Shown: in pieces, positions 8,343 to 16,748 of the stretch | Numbering within the stretch: position 1 is the first letter of the stretch | How the letters are laid out: each line of letters begins with the position of its first letter | Program-made: the position numbers and the translations under genes | NCBI GenBank assembly: GCA_964576925.1 | Contig: CAZNWJ010000002.1 | Coordinates: 310,001-374,000, forward strand | Reading direction: 5' to 3' | DNA: 64,000 bases | Source: JADJGC01 sp964576925 | GTDB lineage: Bacteria; Zixibacteria; MSB-5A5; CAIYYT01 | Notes under the pieces: generated by a model | What the model was told of the DNA's origin: nothing | The model's database searches: none | Seen by the model: the letters and a program-made list of their open reading frames with translations, nothing else

Positions 8343-9854
8343 ATGCAGAATAGCACTCGAGTGATTAAGGCCGTCTTCATTGCCGGCATTCTGGCTTTGG
8401 TAATTGGCACGTCGGCGAGTCACGCCCAACCCCAGGTAACCAAACAGACTCTTACTTCCGGGCTGAGCCGGCCGGTATTTGCAACTTCTCCGGTTGGCGA
8501 TTACGGACGGCTGTTTATCGTAGAGCAGCGTGGCTCCGGCGGCGTCTCTACGCGCGCCGATATCAGAATCTGGGACTTGCACGCGGATTCGATGAAAACG
8601 AAGCCGTTTTTGTCAGTTTCGCCGGTTGCAACGGGCAATGAGGAGGGGTTGCTCGGCCTCGCGTTTCACCCGAATTACGCCGTTAATGGCTATTTCTACA
8701 CCTATCATACCAATTCCTCAGGCAATAATGTCGTTACCCGCCATCGCGTGTCACTGACGAACCCCGACAGCGCCGATGTTGACAGCGATTCGATAATCAT
8801 CACCTTCAATCACCCCGGGCAATCCAATCACAACGGTGGCTGGATCGGCTTTGGTCCCGATGGCTACCTGTACATCGGCACCGGTGACGGCGGCGGCGGC
8901 GGCGACCCGTTCGAAAACGGCCAGAACCTCAACGCGGTTCTCGGCAAGATTCTCCGTATCGATGTTGACGGCGGCTTTCCTTACGCAATCCCGCCCTCCA
9001 ACCCCTTCGCCGGCGGCACGCAGGCTGAAGAAATCTTCTATTGGGGAATCCGCAACCCCTGGCGCAATAGTTTTGACCGCCTGACCGGCGATTTCTTCAT
9101 CGCCGACGTTGGCCAGAACGTCTGGGAAGAAATCAACTGGCGCCCCGCCGCGGACAGCGGCAACATCAATTTTGGCTGGGATCTTCGTGAAGGCATGCAC
9201 TGCTATGAGCCTTCATCCAACTGCGATCCCGGCATGATTACGACCGACCCCATCTATGAATACAGCCACGACTTCGGCTGCTCAGTTACCGGCGGCTACG
9301 TCTACCGCGGTTGCGCCATCCCGGCTGTCGCGGGCGATTACTTCTTCGGCGATTATTGCTCCGGCGAGGTCTTCTCGTTCGAATATGATGGCATCGCAAT
9401 CAGCGACTTCAAAGATCGTACAACTGAACTGGAGCTGGGCATCTTCGGGCTGATCACGTTCGGCGAGGACGCCTTCGGCGAAATGTACGTGCTTTTCCAA
9501 AACGGCACGATCTACAAGATAATGCCCGTCGCTTCAATCACCGACTGCAACAACAACCTGATTTCTGACAGTTGCGAGATCGCGGTCGGATTGGAGGCTG
9601 ATGACAACTCCAATGGGATCCCTGACTCTTGCGAGCCGGGCGTTCTCTGCGGCGACGCCGACGGCAGCACCATCGTGACCATTTCCGACGCCGTCTTTCT
9701 GATCGCTTACATCTTCTCGGGCGGCCCGGCCCCGAATCCGCTTTCGGCCGGCGACGTCGACTGTAATAGCATCATCACGATCTCCGATGCAGTCTACCTG
9801 ATCACGTACATCTTTGGGGGTGGCCCGGCTCCCTGCGCCTCGTGCGCGCCGTAG
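8343..9854 (+). CDS. Secreted PQQ-dependent sugar dehydrogenase-like protein with C-terminal dockerin
   Basis: ATG 8343 has GGAGG five bases upstream; an earlier in-frame ATG at 8331 overlaps that site. The product (503 residues) has a signal peptide to about residue 28. A six-bladed soluble glucose/aldose dehydrogenase-type propeller follows: NEEGLLGLAFHPNY, HNGGWIGFGPDGYLYIGTGD, GKILRIDVDG, with the histidine of HNGG at the position used as catalytic base in sGDH. After a short D/N-rich segment, residues about 435-503 form a dockerin-like pair (CGDADG..VTISDAVFLIAYIF and GDVDC..ITISDAVYLITYIF). It would oxidise sugars outside the cytoplasm and be anchored or complexed through the dockerin; both are inference. 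Confidence 0.85.
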   Translation: MQNSTRVIKAVFIAGILALVIGTSASHAQPQVTKQTLTSGLSRPVFATSPVGDYGRLFIVEQRGSGGVSTRADIRIWDLHADSMKTKPFLSVSPVATGNEEGLLGLAFHPNYAVNGYFYTYHTNSSGNNVVTRHRVSLTNPDSADVDSDSIIITFNHPGQSNHNGGWIGFGPDGYLYIGTGDGGGGGDPFENGQNLNAVLGKILRIDVDGGFPYAIPPSNPFAGGTQAEEIFYWGIRNPWRNSFDRLTGDFFIADVGQNVWEEINWRPAADSGNINFGWDLREGMHCYEPSSNCDPGMITTDPIYEYSHDFGCSVTGGYVYRGCAIPAVAGDYFFGDYCSGEVFSFEYDGIAISDFKDRTTELELGIFGLITFGEDAFGEMYVLFQNGTIYKIMPVASITDCNNNLISDSCEIAVGLEADDNSNGIPDSCEPGVLCGDADGSTIVTISDAVFLIAYIFSGGPAPNPLSAGDVDCNSIITISDAVYLITYIFGGGPAPCASCAP

Positions 9855-9884
9855 TCGATCTGATTATTCCCCTTGGATATCGAG

Positions 9885-9916
9885 ACGAGAGTGCTGCTGC
9901 ACTCTCGTTTTCGTTT
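9885..9916 (+). terminator. Strong rho-independent terminator
   Basis: A perfect 10-bp stem (ACGAGAGTGC with GCACTCTCGT) and a TGCT loop are followed by TTTCGTTT. It lies between convergent genes and touches the 3' end of the flippase gene, so it may serve both. Confidence 0.88.
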
Positions 9917-11282
9917 AGATCTGGAGTGAGGAAGAGCGGTATACCCGCCTGATCAAGAGAGAAACGACAATCAGAGTTATCAGACTCCCAACTACCTGCG
10001 CAACAGCCACGCCGGTTGGCCCCCACCCGGTCACGACGAGCCCGGATAACACCAGGGTCACGACCGCTGATACCGAGACGGCCAGTGTGTACAAACGCAT
10101 CTTTCCGGCGCCGAGTAGTGCCACCGCCGACAGCGCATAGCAACTCCAGAGGAAATACTTAACGGCCAGAATGCGGAAGTAGTCGCCGACAGCTGCATAT
10201 TGCGTTCCGTAAAGCCAGTTCACGAGGCTCGGCACGACGGCGATCGCCCCGATCGCCGCCAGTGCGGCAACGATAATCATCGACGATTGATATTTCTTCA
10301 GTACGCGCCACGACTCGTTGCGGTCGCCCGACTTCTCGGAGAAGTACGGCGTGGCGATACTCTGGATCGTACCGGTGATCTGGTTCAGTCCCAGCAGGAG
10401 AATCGTGGCAATTCCGTAGTATCCGAGGTCATCGCGCTCGGGCCAGAAGTAGTTGAGCATCAGGATGTCGACGTTGGCCCCGATCGTCTGAATGACATTG
10501 GCCGCCAATCCCCAGCGGGCAAAATACATGCCTCTCTGCAGCGTCTGCGGCACGACCTCGCGGCTGCGCAGATCACGACGCAAAATCCAAAGCAAGGGGA
10601 CAAGGGCCAGCGTATTGACGACGACTGTCGCCGCCACGAACCCGGGGAAGCTGTAAGCAAGGGCCGCAAGCACGAGGATCGCCGCCCCGATCAGCCGCGT
10701 CGCTGTCTGCGTCGTCGCCATGGTCTTGATTTGCTTGGTTGCCTGCAAGTAGACCATCGCAATCGCCGTCAGCACGAATCCGGGAATCATCCACATATAG
10801 AGCGGCATCCACTCGTTGATCGCCGCTATCGGAGAGAGCCACTCCAGACGGGCGGCTCCGAACAAGATCACTAACGTGGTGGCGATTGGGATCAGCGTGT
10901 ATTGAAAGCACTTGCGAAAAATGTAGGCGCGCGCCCCTGGGGTAATCTTCTCCGAGCACAGCTTGACAACCGCCGTGTTGAATCCAAAGCCCGCCAAGAG
11001 AGTTGCGATCGCCATGAACGACTGCAATGTCTTGGCATAACCCATTTCCGCAGGTGTCAGGAACTTCACGACCAACAGTTGGGCGCCAAAAGCCAGCAGA
11101 CCGATCGTCAGGTTTGCTCCAAACAGGTGGAACACGCCCTTCGAGCCGGCGTTCCGTACCAATGCGCTGCACTTCGCGAGCAATAACTTCAATGGCCGTT
11201 GCCGTTGAAGAACCGGCACCTCGGGGACGCTTGATTCAACAATCTCGGTTCTCTCCCGCGTACCGCCGGTCATGCCACGCAC
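9915..11282 (-). CDS. Oligosaccharide/polysaccharide flippase (Wzx-like, MOP superfamily)
   Basis: This 455-residue protein has about 12-14 hydrophobic helices after a 45-residue soluble N-terminus. The pattern (GANLTIGLLAFGAQLLVVKFLTPAEMGYAKTLQ at about 54-85, then a second half with ANVDILMLNYFWP) is that of polysaccharide export flippases, which move lipid-linked glycans across the inner membrane. The start is GTG 11282 or ATG 11273; neither has a strong ribosome site. No glycosyltransferases are adjacent, so it is not part of an O-antigen cluster here. Confidence 0.85.
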   Translation of the reverse strand: MRGMTGGTRERTEIVESSVPEVPVLQRQRPLKLLLAKCSALVRNAGSKGVFHLFGANLTIGLLAFGAQLLVVKFLTPAEMGYAKTLQSFMAIATLLAGFGFNTAVVKLCSEKITPGARAYIFRKCFQYTLIPIATTLVILFGAARLEWLSPIAAINEWMPLYMWMIPGFVLTAIAMVYLQATKQIKTMATTQTATRLIGAAILVLAALAYSFPGFVAATVVVNTLALVPLLWILRRDLRSREVVPQTLQRGMYFARWGLAANVIQTIGANVDILMLNYFWPERDDLGYYGIATILLLGLNQITGTIQSIATPYFSEKSGDRNESWRVLKKYQSSMIIVAALAAIGAIAVVPSLVNWLYGTQYAAVGDYFRILAVKYFLWSCYALSAVALLGAGKMRLYTLAVSVSAVVTLVLSGLVVTGWGPTGVAVAQVVGSLITLIVVSLLIRRVYRSSSLQI

Positions 11283-11417
11283 CTCATCTGATACATAATG
11301 ATTCTATCGGCAGAGATCAGAGTTTGCTAAAGTCATGCCCGAAAACATCATTACAAACCAGACTTTGATCGGAGGCGAAAGCGCTCTGGGAGATGACGGT
11401 GATTTTGGAGGGGAGGA

Positions 11418-11819
11418 CTACTGCCGCAGCTTTTCAGCAACTCCCATGAGCATCTCTCTCACCTGAGCTGCCGGTGCTGATAAGCTGCTATTGCCTGTCA
11501 CCCCGAGTGCTGCCGCCGGATCCATAAATGCGACATTGGTGCCGCCCTTGTCGTTCTCGTAGACGATGACATTGCAGGGCAACAAAGCGCCGATTTCCAG
11601 CTCCCGTTGGAATGCCTGGTGGGCGATTTGCGGGTTGCAGGCACCGAGAATTACGTACGGCCGGAAATCGACATCAAGCTTCTTCTTCATGGTGGCCTTG
11701 ACGTCAATCTCGGTGAGAATACCGAACCCGACCTCTTTCAGAAGAACTTCGACTCGCTGGCGAGCCTGCGCGAAACTCAAACTTGTCTCCATCCCGAAGG
11801 TATAGCTGCTCTGATACAT
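11418..11819 (-). CDS. DUF302 family protein
   Basis: This 133-residue protein fits DUF302 along its whole length: an opening strand (SSYTFGMETSLSFAQARQRVEVLLKEVGF), a YVILGACNP segment carrying the conserved cysteine (about 61), PCNVIVYEND, and the M-D-P motif near residue 100. DUF302 proteins are small alpha-beta dimers whose biochemical role is unknown; sulfur or metal links have been suggested for some. The ATG is preceded by TGGAG at 5 bases. It stands alone upstream of the flippase gene. Confidence 0.88.
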   Translation of the reverse strand: MYQSSYTFGMETSLSFAQARQRVEVLLKEVGFGILTEIDVKATMKKKLDVDFRPYVILGACNPQIAHQAFQRELEIGALLPCNVIVYENDKGGTNVAFMDPAAALGVTGNSSLSAPAAQVREMLMGVAEKLRQ

Positions 11820-11890
11820 TCTGACTCCATTGGCTTAGTTGACTGCCCAATCATTGGATCGATTCGGCCGCTCGATGATTCCGATTCGTG

Positions 11891-11921
11891 AAAAGAAAAA
11901 GCGGGTCGCTTGCGACCCGCT
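11891..11921 (-). terminator. Rho-independent terminator of the transsulfuration operon
   Basis: A perfect 10-bp stem, AGCGGGTCGC with GCGACCCGCT, has its T-rich tail (TTTTTCTTTT) on the minus strand, immediately after the cystathionine lyase gene. Confidence 0.9.
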
Positions 11922-11950
11922 CTGGCTTGAAGAAGCAAGCCCTGGAAAGA

Positions 11951-13117
11951 TCAGACCTGGGCGAAAGCGTCGTCGATCGCCGCCTTGATATCCTCGTAGG
12001 CCTCCAGCCCGACCGAAATGCGAATCAGTCCATCGGTGATTCCGACGGCATCCCGCACTTCTTTCGGAACCGATGCGTGCGTCATGAGTGCCGGGTGCTG
12101 AATCAGACTCTCAACGCCTCCCAGCGACTCGGCCACCGAAAGCAGCTTGATGTTGCCTAACATCCTTCGAGCGGCCTCGAGACCACCCTTGATCTCGAAT
12201 GAGATCATCCCCCCAAACATTCGCATCTGGCGTTCGGCAATTGTCTTCTGCTTAAACGACTCCAGACCAGGATAAATCACCCGGGAGACCTTGGGGTGGC
12301 TTTCGAGGTAGCTCGCCAGGTGACCGGCACTTTCGCACTGGCGATCGAGTCTCACCGGCAGGGTCTTGACCCCGCGCATCGTCAGCCAGGCGTCGAACGG
12401 CCCCATGATCGCTCCGGCGGCATTCTGGCAGAATTTCAGGCGTTCGAAATACTTGTCGTTGGAAGTTATCACTGCACCCCCGACCGTGTCGGCATGACCG
12501 CCGAGATACTTCGTTGTCGAATGCACGACAATATCCGCGCCAAGATCGAGCGGTCGCTGCAGGTACGGCGTCGCGAAAGTATTGTCAACCACGAGAATCA
12601 GCTTGTGCCGGCTCGTCAGGCTCGCGACGGCGCGAATCTCCGTGATCTTGAGCAACGGGTTGGTGGGCGTCTCAATCCACACCAGCCGCGTATTCGGCTT
12701 GATCGCCGCTTCGATACGCTCGGTGTACGATGAATCTACGAACGTGAACTCGAGGCCATAGTCGGCATAAACCTTGTTGAATAGTCGCGGTGTGCCTCCA
12801 TAGAGATCGTCCGAGGCAATCACGTGATCGCCGGCCTTCAGCAGGGTCATCACGTTCCCGATCGCTGCCATACCGGAGGCGAAACAGAGACCGTACTTCG
12901 CTCCCTCCAGGGCCGCCAGGCAGTCTTCCAGAGCCTTGCGCGTCGGATTATTGGTGCGCGAATACTCGAAGCCCTTGTGCCCGCCGATCCCTTCCTGGAC
13001 ATAGGTCGAAGTCTGGTAGATCGGAAACGTTATCGCGCCCGTTGACGGGTCGGGAAACTGCCCGGCATGAATGGCGTTTGTCTCAAAGCGATGTTTGGTC
13101 GGGTCGAAATCTTTCAC
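11951..13117 (-). CDS. Cystathionine gamma-lyase/synthase family PLP enzyme
   Basis: GTG 13117 is taken as start, one base after the stop of the beta-synthase gene and with AGGAG six bases upstream; a TTG at 13141 is the alternative. The 388-residue protein is a full-length Cys/Met-metabolism PLP enzyme. It has EYSRTNNPTR, the FASGMAAI loop, WIETPTNPLLK, VVDNTFATPYLQ and the Schiff-base lysine in STTKYLGGH. Being coupled to cystathionine beta-synthase, it most likely works as gamma-lyase, cleaving cystathionine to cysteine, 2-oxobutyrate and ammonia. A gamma-synthase (metB) activity cannot be excluded from sequence. Confidence 0.9.
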   Translation of the reverse strand: MKDFDPTKHRFETNAIHAGQFPDPSTGAITFPIYQTSTYVQEGIGGHKGFEYSRTNNPTRKALEDCLAALEGAKYGLCFASGMAAIGNVMTLLKAGDHVIASDDLYGGTPRLFNKVYADYGLEFTFVDSSYTERIEAAIKPNTRLVWIETPTNPLLKITEIRAVASLTSRHKLILVVDNTFATPYLQRPLDLGADIVVHSTTKYLGGHADTVGGAVITSNDKYFERLKFCQNAAGAIMGPFDAWLTMRGVKTLPVRLDRQCESAGHLASYLESHPKVSRVIYPGLESFKQKTIAERQMRMFGGMISFEIKGGLEAARRMLGNIKLLSVAESLGGVESLIQHPALMTHASVPKEVRDAVGITDGLIRISVGLEAYEDIKAAIDDAFAQV

Positions 13118-13118
13118 C

Positions 13119-14486
13119 TCAGGCTCCTGCGAGAAATTCAATTAGATCAATCTTGGTCAAGATACCGACCAACTTGCGATTATCAACGGCAAAAACCACG
13201 TCGGCACTCTGCTTGGAGAAGAGCTCCGCCAGTCGCGAGACCGGGGTTTCGCGCGAAACCGTGTGATAGTCGCGGGCGATGGCATCACGAATCGGGTGGG
13301 TCGGCGCGTACCGGCCGCTCACTAACATCGCAAGAACCTCTTTCTCACGAATCAGCCCGACCAAATTCTCATCCTCGAGCACCGGCAGCTGCGAAATATC
13401 GTACTTCTTGAGCTTGCCGATGACATCCTGGAGCGTGTCGCCTGTCTGCGCTGTGATCAAAGGTGTGCCGTTCTTGCGCTCGAGTATCTTGGCTACATTG
13501 CCCAGTTCGGGACGATCATCGAGAAAACCGTAGTTGCGCATCCATTCATCGTTGAAAAGCTTCGACAGGTAGCGCGTCCCGGAATCGGGTAAAATGACGA
13601 CAATGCGCTTGCCCGGGCCCACCTGCTTGGCAACCTGGATAGCGCCCCAGACAGCGGCGCCTGAGGAACCGCCGGCGAATATGCCCTCTTTCGTCGTCAA
13701 GTCCCGGGCGGTCAGGAAGCAATCCCGGTCACCCACCTGGAGCATGTCATCCACCACCGAAAAGTCCATCGCCTGCGTGATCATGTCCTCGCCGATGCCT
13801 TCGACCTTGTAGACTTCCGGTTTGCCGGCCCGACCAGACTTGAAGTGGTCATAGAACACGGAACCATACGGATCTACCGCGACCACCTTGATCGTTGGAT
13901 CCTGCTCCTTGAGAAATCTGCCGGCGCCGGACAGCGTGCCGCCCGTGCCGATGCCCGCCACGAGGTAGTCAATCTTGCCCTCCATGTCTTTCCAGATCTC
14001 GGGGCCGGTCAGTTTGTAGTGCGCCTCGATGTTCTTGGGATTGTGATACTGATTCAGGTAAAAGGAACCCGGATTCTCGCGATGCAGCCGCTTGGCCGTT
14101 TCGTAGTACGACTCGGGGCTGTCCGCCGGAACGTTGGTCTTCGTCACGATGACCTTGGCGCCGAAGGCCTTCAGCAGATTGATCTTCTCATCAGACATCT
14201 TGTCGGGGATCGTAAAGACGGCGCGATAGCCCTTGACCGCAGCCACGATCGCTACCCCCACGCCGGTATTGCCGGACGTATTCTCCACGATCATCCCGGC
14301 CTTCAGCTCACCGCGTTTTTCGGCATCTTCAATGATATACCGCGCCATGCGGTCCTTGATCGAGCCTCCCGGGTTCATGAACTCAAGCTTGGCATAAACG
14401 TCCGCCGAACCGGAGGGGATCATCCGTCTGAGTTGCACCATAGGCGTATTACCGATGGCATCGAGAATAGTATTTACCAGAGGCAT
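13119..14486 (-). CDS. Cystathionine beta-synthase
   Basis: This 455-residue protein has a fold-type II PLP domain (1-320) with the lysine in GGSIKDRMA (K44), the ENTSGNTGVG phosphate/substrate loop (about 68-77), the GTGGT glycine loop and EGIFAGGSSGAAVW. Two CBS domains (about 335-455) follow, the C-terminal part being ITAQTGDTLQDVIGKL and VLEDENLVGLI. The tandem CBS pair and lack of a haem N-terminus match bacterial cystathionine beta-synthase rather than cysteine synthase. It condenses serine and homocysteine. The next gene starts one base after its stop, giving a two-gene reverse-transsulfuration operon. Confidence 0.92.
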   Translation of the reverse strand: MPLVNTILDAIGNTPMVQLRRMIPSGSADVYAKLEFMNPGGSIKDRMARYIIEDAEKRGELKAGMIVENTSGNTGVGVAIVAAVKGYRAVFTIPDKMSDEKINLLKAFGAKVIVTKTNVPADSPESYYETAKRLHRENPGSFYLNQYHNPKNIEAHYKLTGPEIWKDMEGKIDYLVAGIGTGGTLSGAGRFLKEQDPTIKVVAVDPYGSVFYDHFKSGRAGKPEVYKVEGIGEDMITQAMDFSVVDDMLQVGDRDCFLTARDLTTKEGIFAGGSSGAAVWGAIQVAKQVGPGKRIVVILPDSGTRYLSKLFNDEWMRNYGFLDDRPELGNVAKILERKNGTPLITAQTGDTLQDVIGKLKKYDISQLPVLEDENLVGLIREKEVLAMLVSGRYAPTHPIRDAIARDYHTVSRETPVSRLAELFSKQSADVVFAVDNRKLVGILTKIDLIEFLAGA

Positions 14487-14615
14487 CTTGACCCTCTATC
14501 TGAAATTAGCTTTCTTCCCAAAGTAAAATCGAGCAAGTTTGCTCTCGGCTGTAGCATGAATGCTTACTGATTCAGACGCAAGCAGCGGCGTTTCGGTTTG
14601 AAGCAAGAAGGATTG

Positions 14616-15350
14616 ATGGACTCTATTAAGAAGCTTTCAGGAAAGACAGCCTTGGTCACCGGGGCGGGACGCGGCGTCGGACGGGGCATTTCCCTCGAAT
14701 TTGCCGCCGCCGGAGCCTCGCTGGTTCTGCTCGCCCGCACCCCCTCCGAACTGGATGAGACAGCGGCTTCCTGCCAGAAGCTCGGTGCTGCGGTAACAGC
14801 CGAAGTCGTCGATCTGGCGCGTCCGGAGGAAATCGCCCGACTGTTCGAGCAGTTAACTGCTCGCAAAGTGACAGTCGACTGTCTCGTCAACAACGCCGCC
14901 ATCTTGATTAAATCGGTCATGGAGGGTTACAACCGGGACGACTTTGCCAGGATGCTGGCCGTCAATTTGACCGCACCCCTGCTCTTGACTCAACATGTGA
15001 TTCCGCTAATGAAGCCGCGCGGCGGCACGATCGTCAACATCTCCTCCCTTTCAGGTTGCTTCGGCGTCCCGAAATTCGCCGGCTTCGGCGCTTACAACAT
15101 CTCAAAGTATGGGCTGTGGGGACTGACCGAAATTCTGGCCATCGAACTGCGGCAATACGGCATCCGCGTGAACCAGCTCTCGTTGTCCGCCGTCGATACC
15201 GCGATGTTCCGCTCAGCCGCGCCGCCCGGCTTGACCGCCGACCTCGCCGTCGAACAGGTAGCGCGGCAGGCGCTCTATCTGGCTTCGGCAGACTCTGATC
15301 CGCTTACCGGCCAGAACATCATTCTGACCGGATCGCCGACTACCCGATAA
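14616..15350 (+). CDS. Short-chain dehydrogenase/reductase (first of two)
   Basis: ATG 14616 follows GAAGGA closely; a TTG at 14598 in the same frame is less likely. The 244-residue Rossmann protein has TGAGRGVG for NAD(P) binding, NNAA, a catalytic serine (IVNISSLSG) and Y-N-I-S-K as the active-site pair. RG after TGAG and an arginine in LLARTPS suggest NADPH preference. The next gene is a pterin-forming enzyme and another SDR follows it, so reduction of a pterin carbonyl is a reasonable but unproven role. Confidence 0.85.
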   Translation: MDSIKKLSGKTALVTGAGRGVGRGISLEFAAAGASLVLLARTPSELDETAASCQKLGAAVTAEVVDLARPEEIARLFEQLTARKVTVDCLVNNAAILIKSVMEGYNRDDFARMLAVNLTAPLLLTQHVIPLMKPRGGTIVNISSLSGCFGVPKFAGFGAYNISKYGLWGLTEILAIELRQYGIRVNQLSLSAVDTAMFRSAAPPGLTADLAVEQVARQALYLASADSDPLTGQNIILTGSPTTR

Positions 15351-15443
15351 CAATCGGTCAACTTTGTGCTCGACTTCCCGCGGTCGCGAGCTTATCATGG
15401 CCCCGTTCGAGATCATTGCTAACATCAACTGCAAAATCACGAG

Positions 15444-15851
15444 ATGAAGACGACCATTACCAAACGAATGACCTTTTGTGCCGGCCATCGGATGTTCAAA
15501 CCGGAGTTCTCGGATGAAGAGAATCTGCGGGTTTTCGGCGAGTGTTCCAATCCCGGCGGACACGGGCACAACTACGTGCTTGAAGTCAGCGTGTCCGGCG
15601 AGGTTGACCCGCAGACGGGTATGATCATCAACCTGAAGGAGCTGAAGCGCACCATCGAGGCTGAAATCATCAGCAAGGTCGACCACAAGAACTTGAACAC
15701 TGACGTCGATTTTATGCGCGGCTTGGTGCCGTCAACCGAGGCTTTCGCCGGTAAGATTTTCGAGATTCTCGACCGCGCGCTGGGACGCAATCTGCTTGCG
15801 CGGGTCGTGCTCTGGGAGTCGGAAAACAACCGCTTTGAAGTGTCGCGATAA
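15444..15851 (+). CDS. 6-pyruvoyl-tetrahydropterin synthase / QueD family enzyme
   Basis: This 135-residue protein shows the family's zinc histidines in CAGHR and HGHNY and the nucleophilic cysteine in F-G-E-C-S-N-P-G-G-H-G-H (about C35). A late glutamate in VVLWESENN matches the pterin-anchoring glutamate. The family acts on 7,8-dihydroneopterin triphosphate: PTPS makes 6-pyruvoyl-tetrahydropterin for biopterin, QueD makes the queuosine precursor. The ECSNPGGHGHN spacing and the two SDR neighbours lean towards PTPS. No queC, queE or GTP cyclohydrolase is in the window. Confidence 0.88.
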   Translation: MKTTITKRMTFCAGHRMFKPEFSDEENLRVFGECSNPGGHGHNYVLEVSVSGEVDPQTGMIINLKELKRTIEAEIISKVDHKNLNTDVDFMRGLVPSTEAFAGKIFEILDRALGRNLLARVVLWESENNRFEVSR

Positions 15852-15880
15852 GACCGGGAATTCTTGAAGGAGGACTGATA

Positions 15881-16606
15881 GTGGATCGGGTAGCAGTTAT
15901 CACCGGTGGCTCGCGCGGCCTGGGCCTCGCAACGGCAAAAGAACTTCAGGCGCGCGGCTTCAAGCTTCTCCTCGTCGGACTCGAAAAACAACTAACCCAG
16001 GCCGCTCTTCGCATCCTCACCGACAAACCGGCATACAAGTATCTCCCGGGCGAACTCACCAGCACGGCAACTGCTTCTCAGCTCGCCCAGACCTGCCGCG
16101 AACACTTCGGTCGCTGCGACCTGCTCGTCAACAACGCCGGCATGTTTCTTGGCGGCACGGTTGAGGAATTCGACGAGGCCTCCTGGGATCGCATCATCGG
16201 GGTCAATTTGAAATCCGCTTACCTCGTGACGCGGGCGCTGCTCGGCTTGCTCAAAGAGAGCCAGGGACAGATCGTCTTCATCAATTCCGTCGGCGGCAAA
16301 CAAGGCATCGCCGGCTGTGCCGGTTATTGCGCCTCCAAATTCGGCCTTCAGGGTCTCGCGGACTGCCTGAGGCTGGAACTCCGTCCGTTCAAAGTTCGCG
16401 TAACCTCGGTCTTCCCGAATAACATGAACTCGATCGGCGAGGTGATCTCAAATTCCGACAAGCGGCGCTACCAGCTCCTCGAGACCGCCGATGTCGCCCG
16501 CTTGATCGGGGATGTCGCCGATGCCCCCCCATACGCGCAGATTCCGGAAATCCAGGTTTACCCGTTGGCGACAGAAGTCGCTAAAACTGAGCGGCAAGAC
16601 CTGTAG
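15881..16606 (+). CDS. Short-chain dehydrogenase/reductase (second of two), possible pterin reductase
   Basis: GTG 15881 is supported by AAGGAGG seven bases upstream and by a start right at the Rossmann fold (MDRVAVITGGSRGLG). The 241-residue protein has NNAG, IVFINSVGG with the catalytic serine, and Y-C-A-S-K. It follows the PTPS-like gene by 29 bases on the same strand, as expected for a sepiapterin reductase step in tetrahydropterin synthesis. General SDR membership is certain; the substrate is inference. Confidence 0.87.
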   Translation: MDRVAVITGGSRGLGLATAKELQARGFKLLLVGLEKQLTQAALRILTDKPAYKYLPGELTSTATASQLAQTCREHFGRCDLLVNNAGMFLGGTVEEFDEASWDRIIGVNLKSAYLVTRALLGLLKESQGQIVFINSVGGKQGIAGCAGYCASKFGLQGLADCLRLELRPFKVRVTSVFPNNMNSIGEVISNSDKRRYQLLETADVARLIGDVADAPPYAQIPEIQVYPLATEVAKTERQDL

Positions 16607-16637
16607 AAGTTCTTCTCTGGGGCCTCTCAGTCCAGTC

Positions 16638-16718
16638 ACGTCGGTTCTTGAGTTCGCGCGGTTAATCGGAAGCGCTCATGACTCGGCAACGTCAAAGCGC
16701 GAAATTTTGAACCGACGC
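16638..16718 (+). repeat. 81-bp inverted-repeat element, copy A
   Basis: The ends ACGTCGGTTCTTGAGTTCGC and GCGAAATTTTGAACCGACGC are imperfect inverted repeats of 22 bases around a 37-base centre. This is the most diverged of five copies, all 81 bp long. It lies in the gap between two convergent genes. Confidence 0.8.
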
Positions 16719-16748
16719 ATCTTCGAGCGGCAATTCTATCGGATGCGA

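Noticed and set aside
14487..14615. SAM riboswitch before the transsulfuration operon
   Set aside because: The leader is only about 130 bases and shared with a divergent gene; only a small GAGCA/TGCTC hairpin is visible, with no riboswitch-like core.
15444..15851. QueD in a queuosine operon
   Set aside because: No queC, queE or other queuosine gene is adjacent, and the neighbours are reductases; QueD activity still cannot be excluded by sequence alone.
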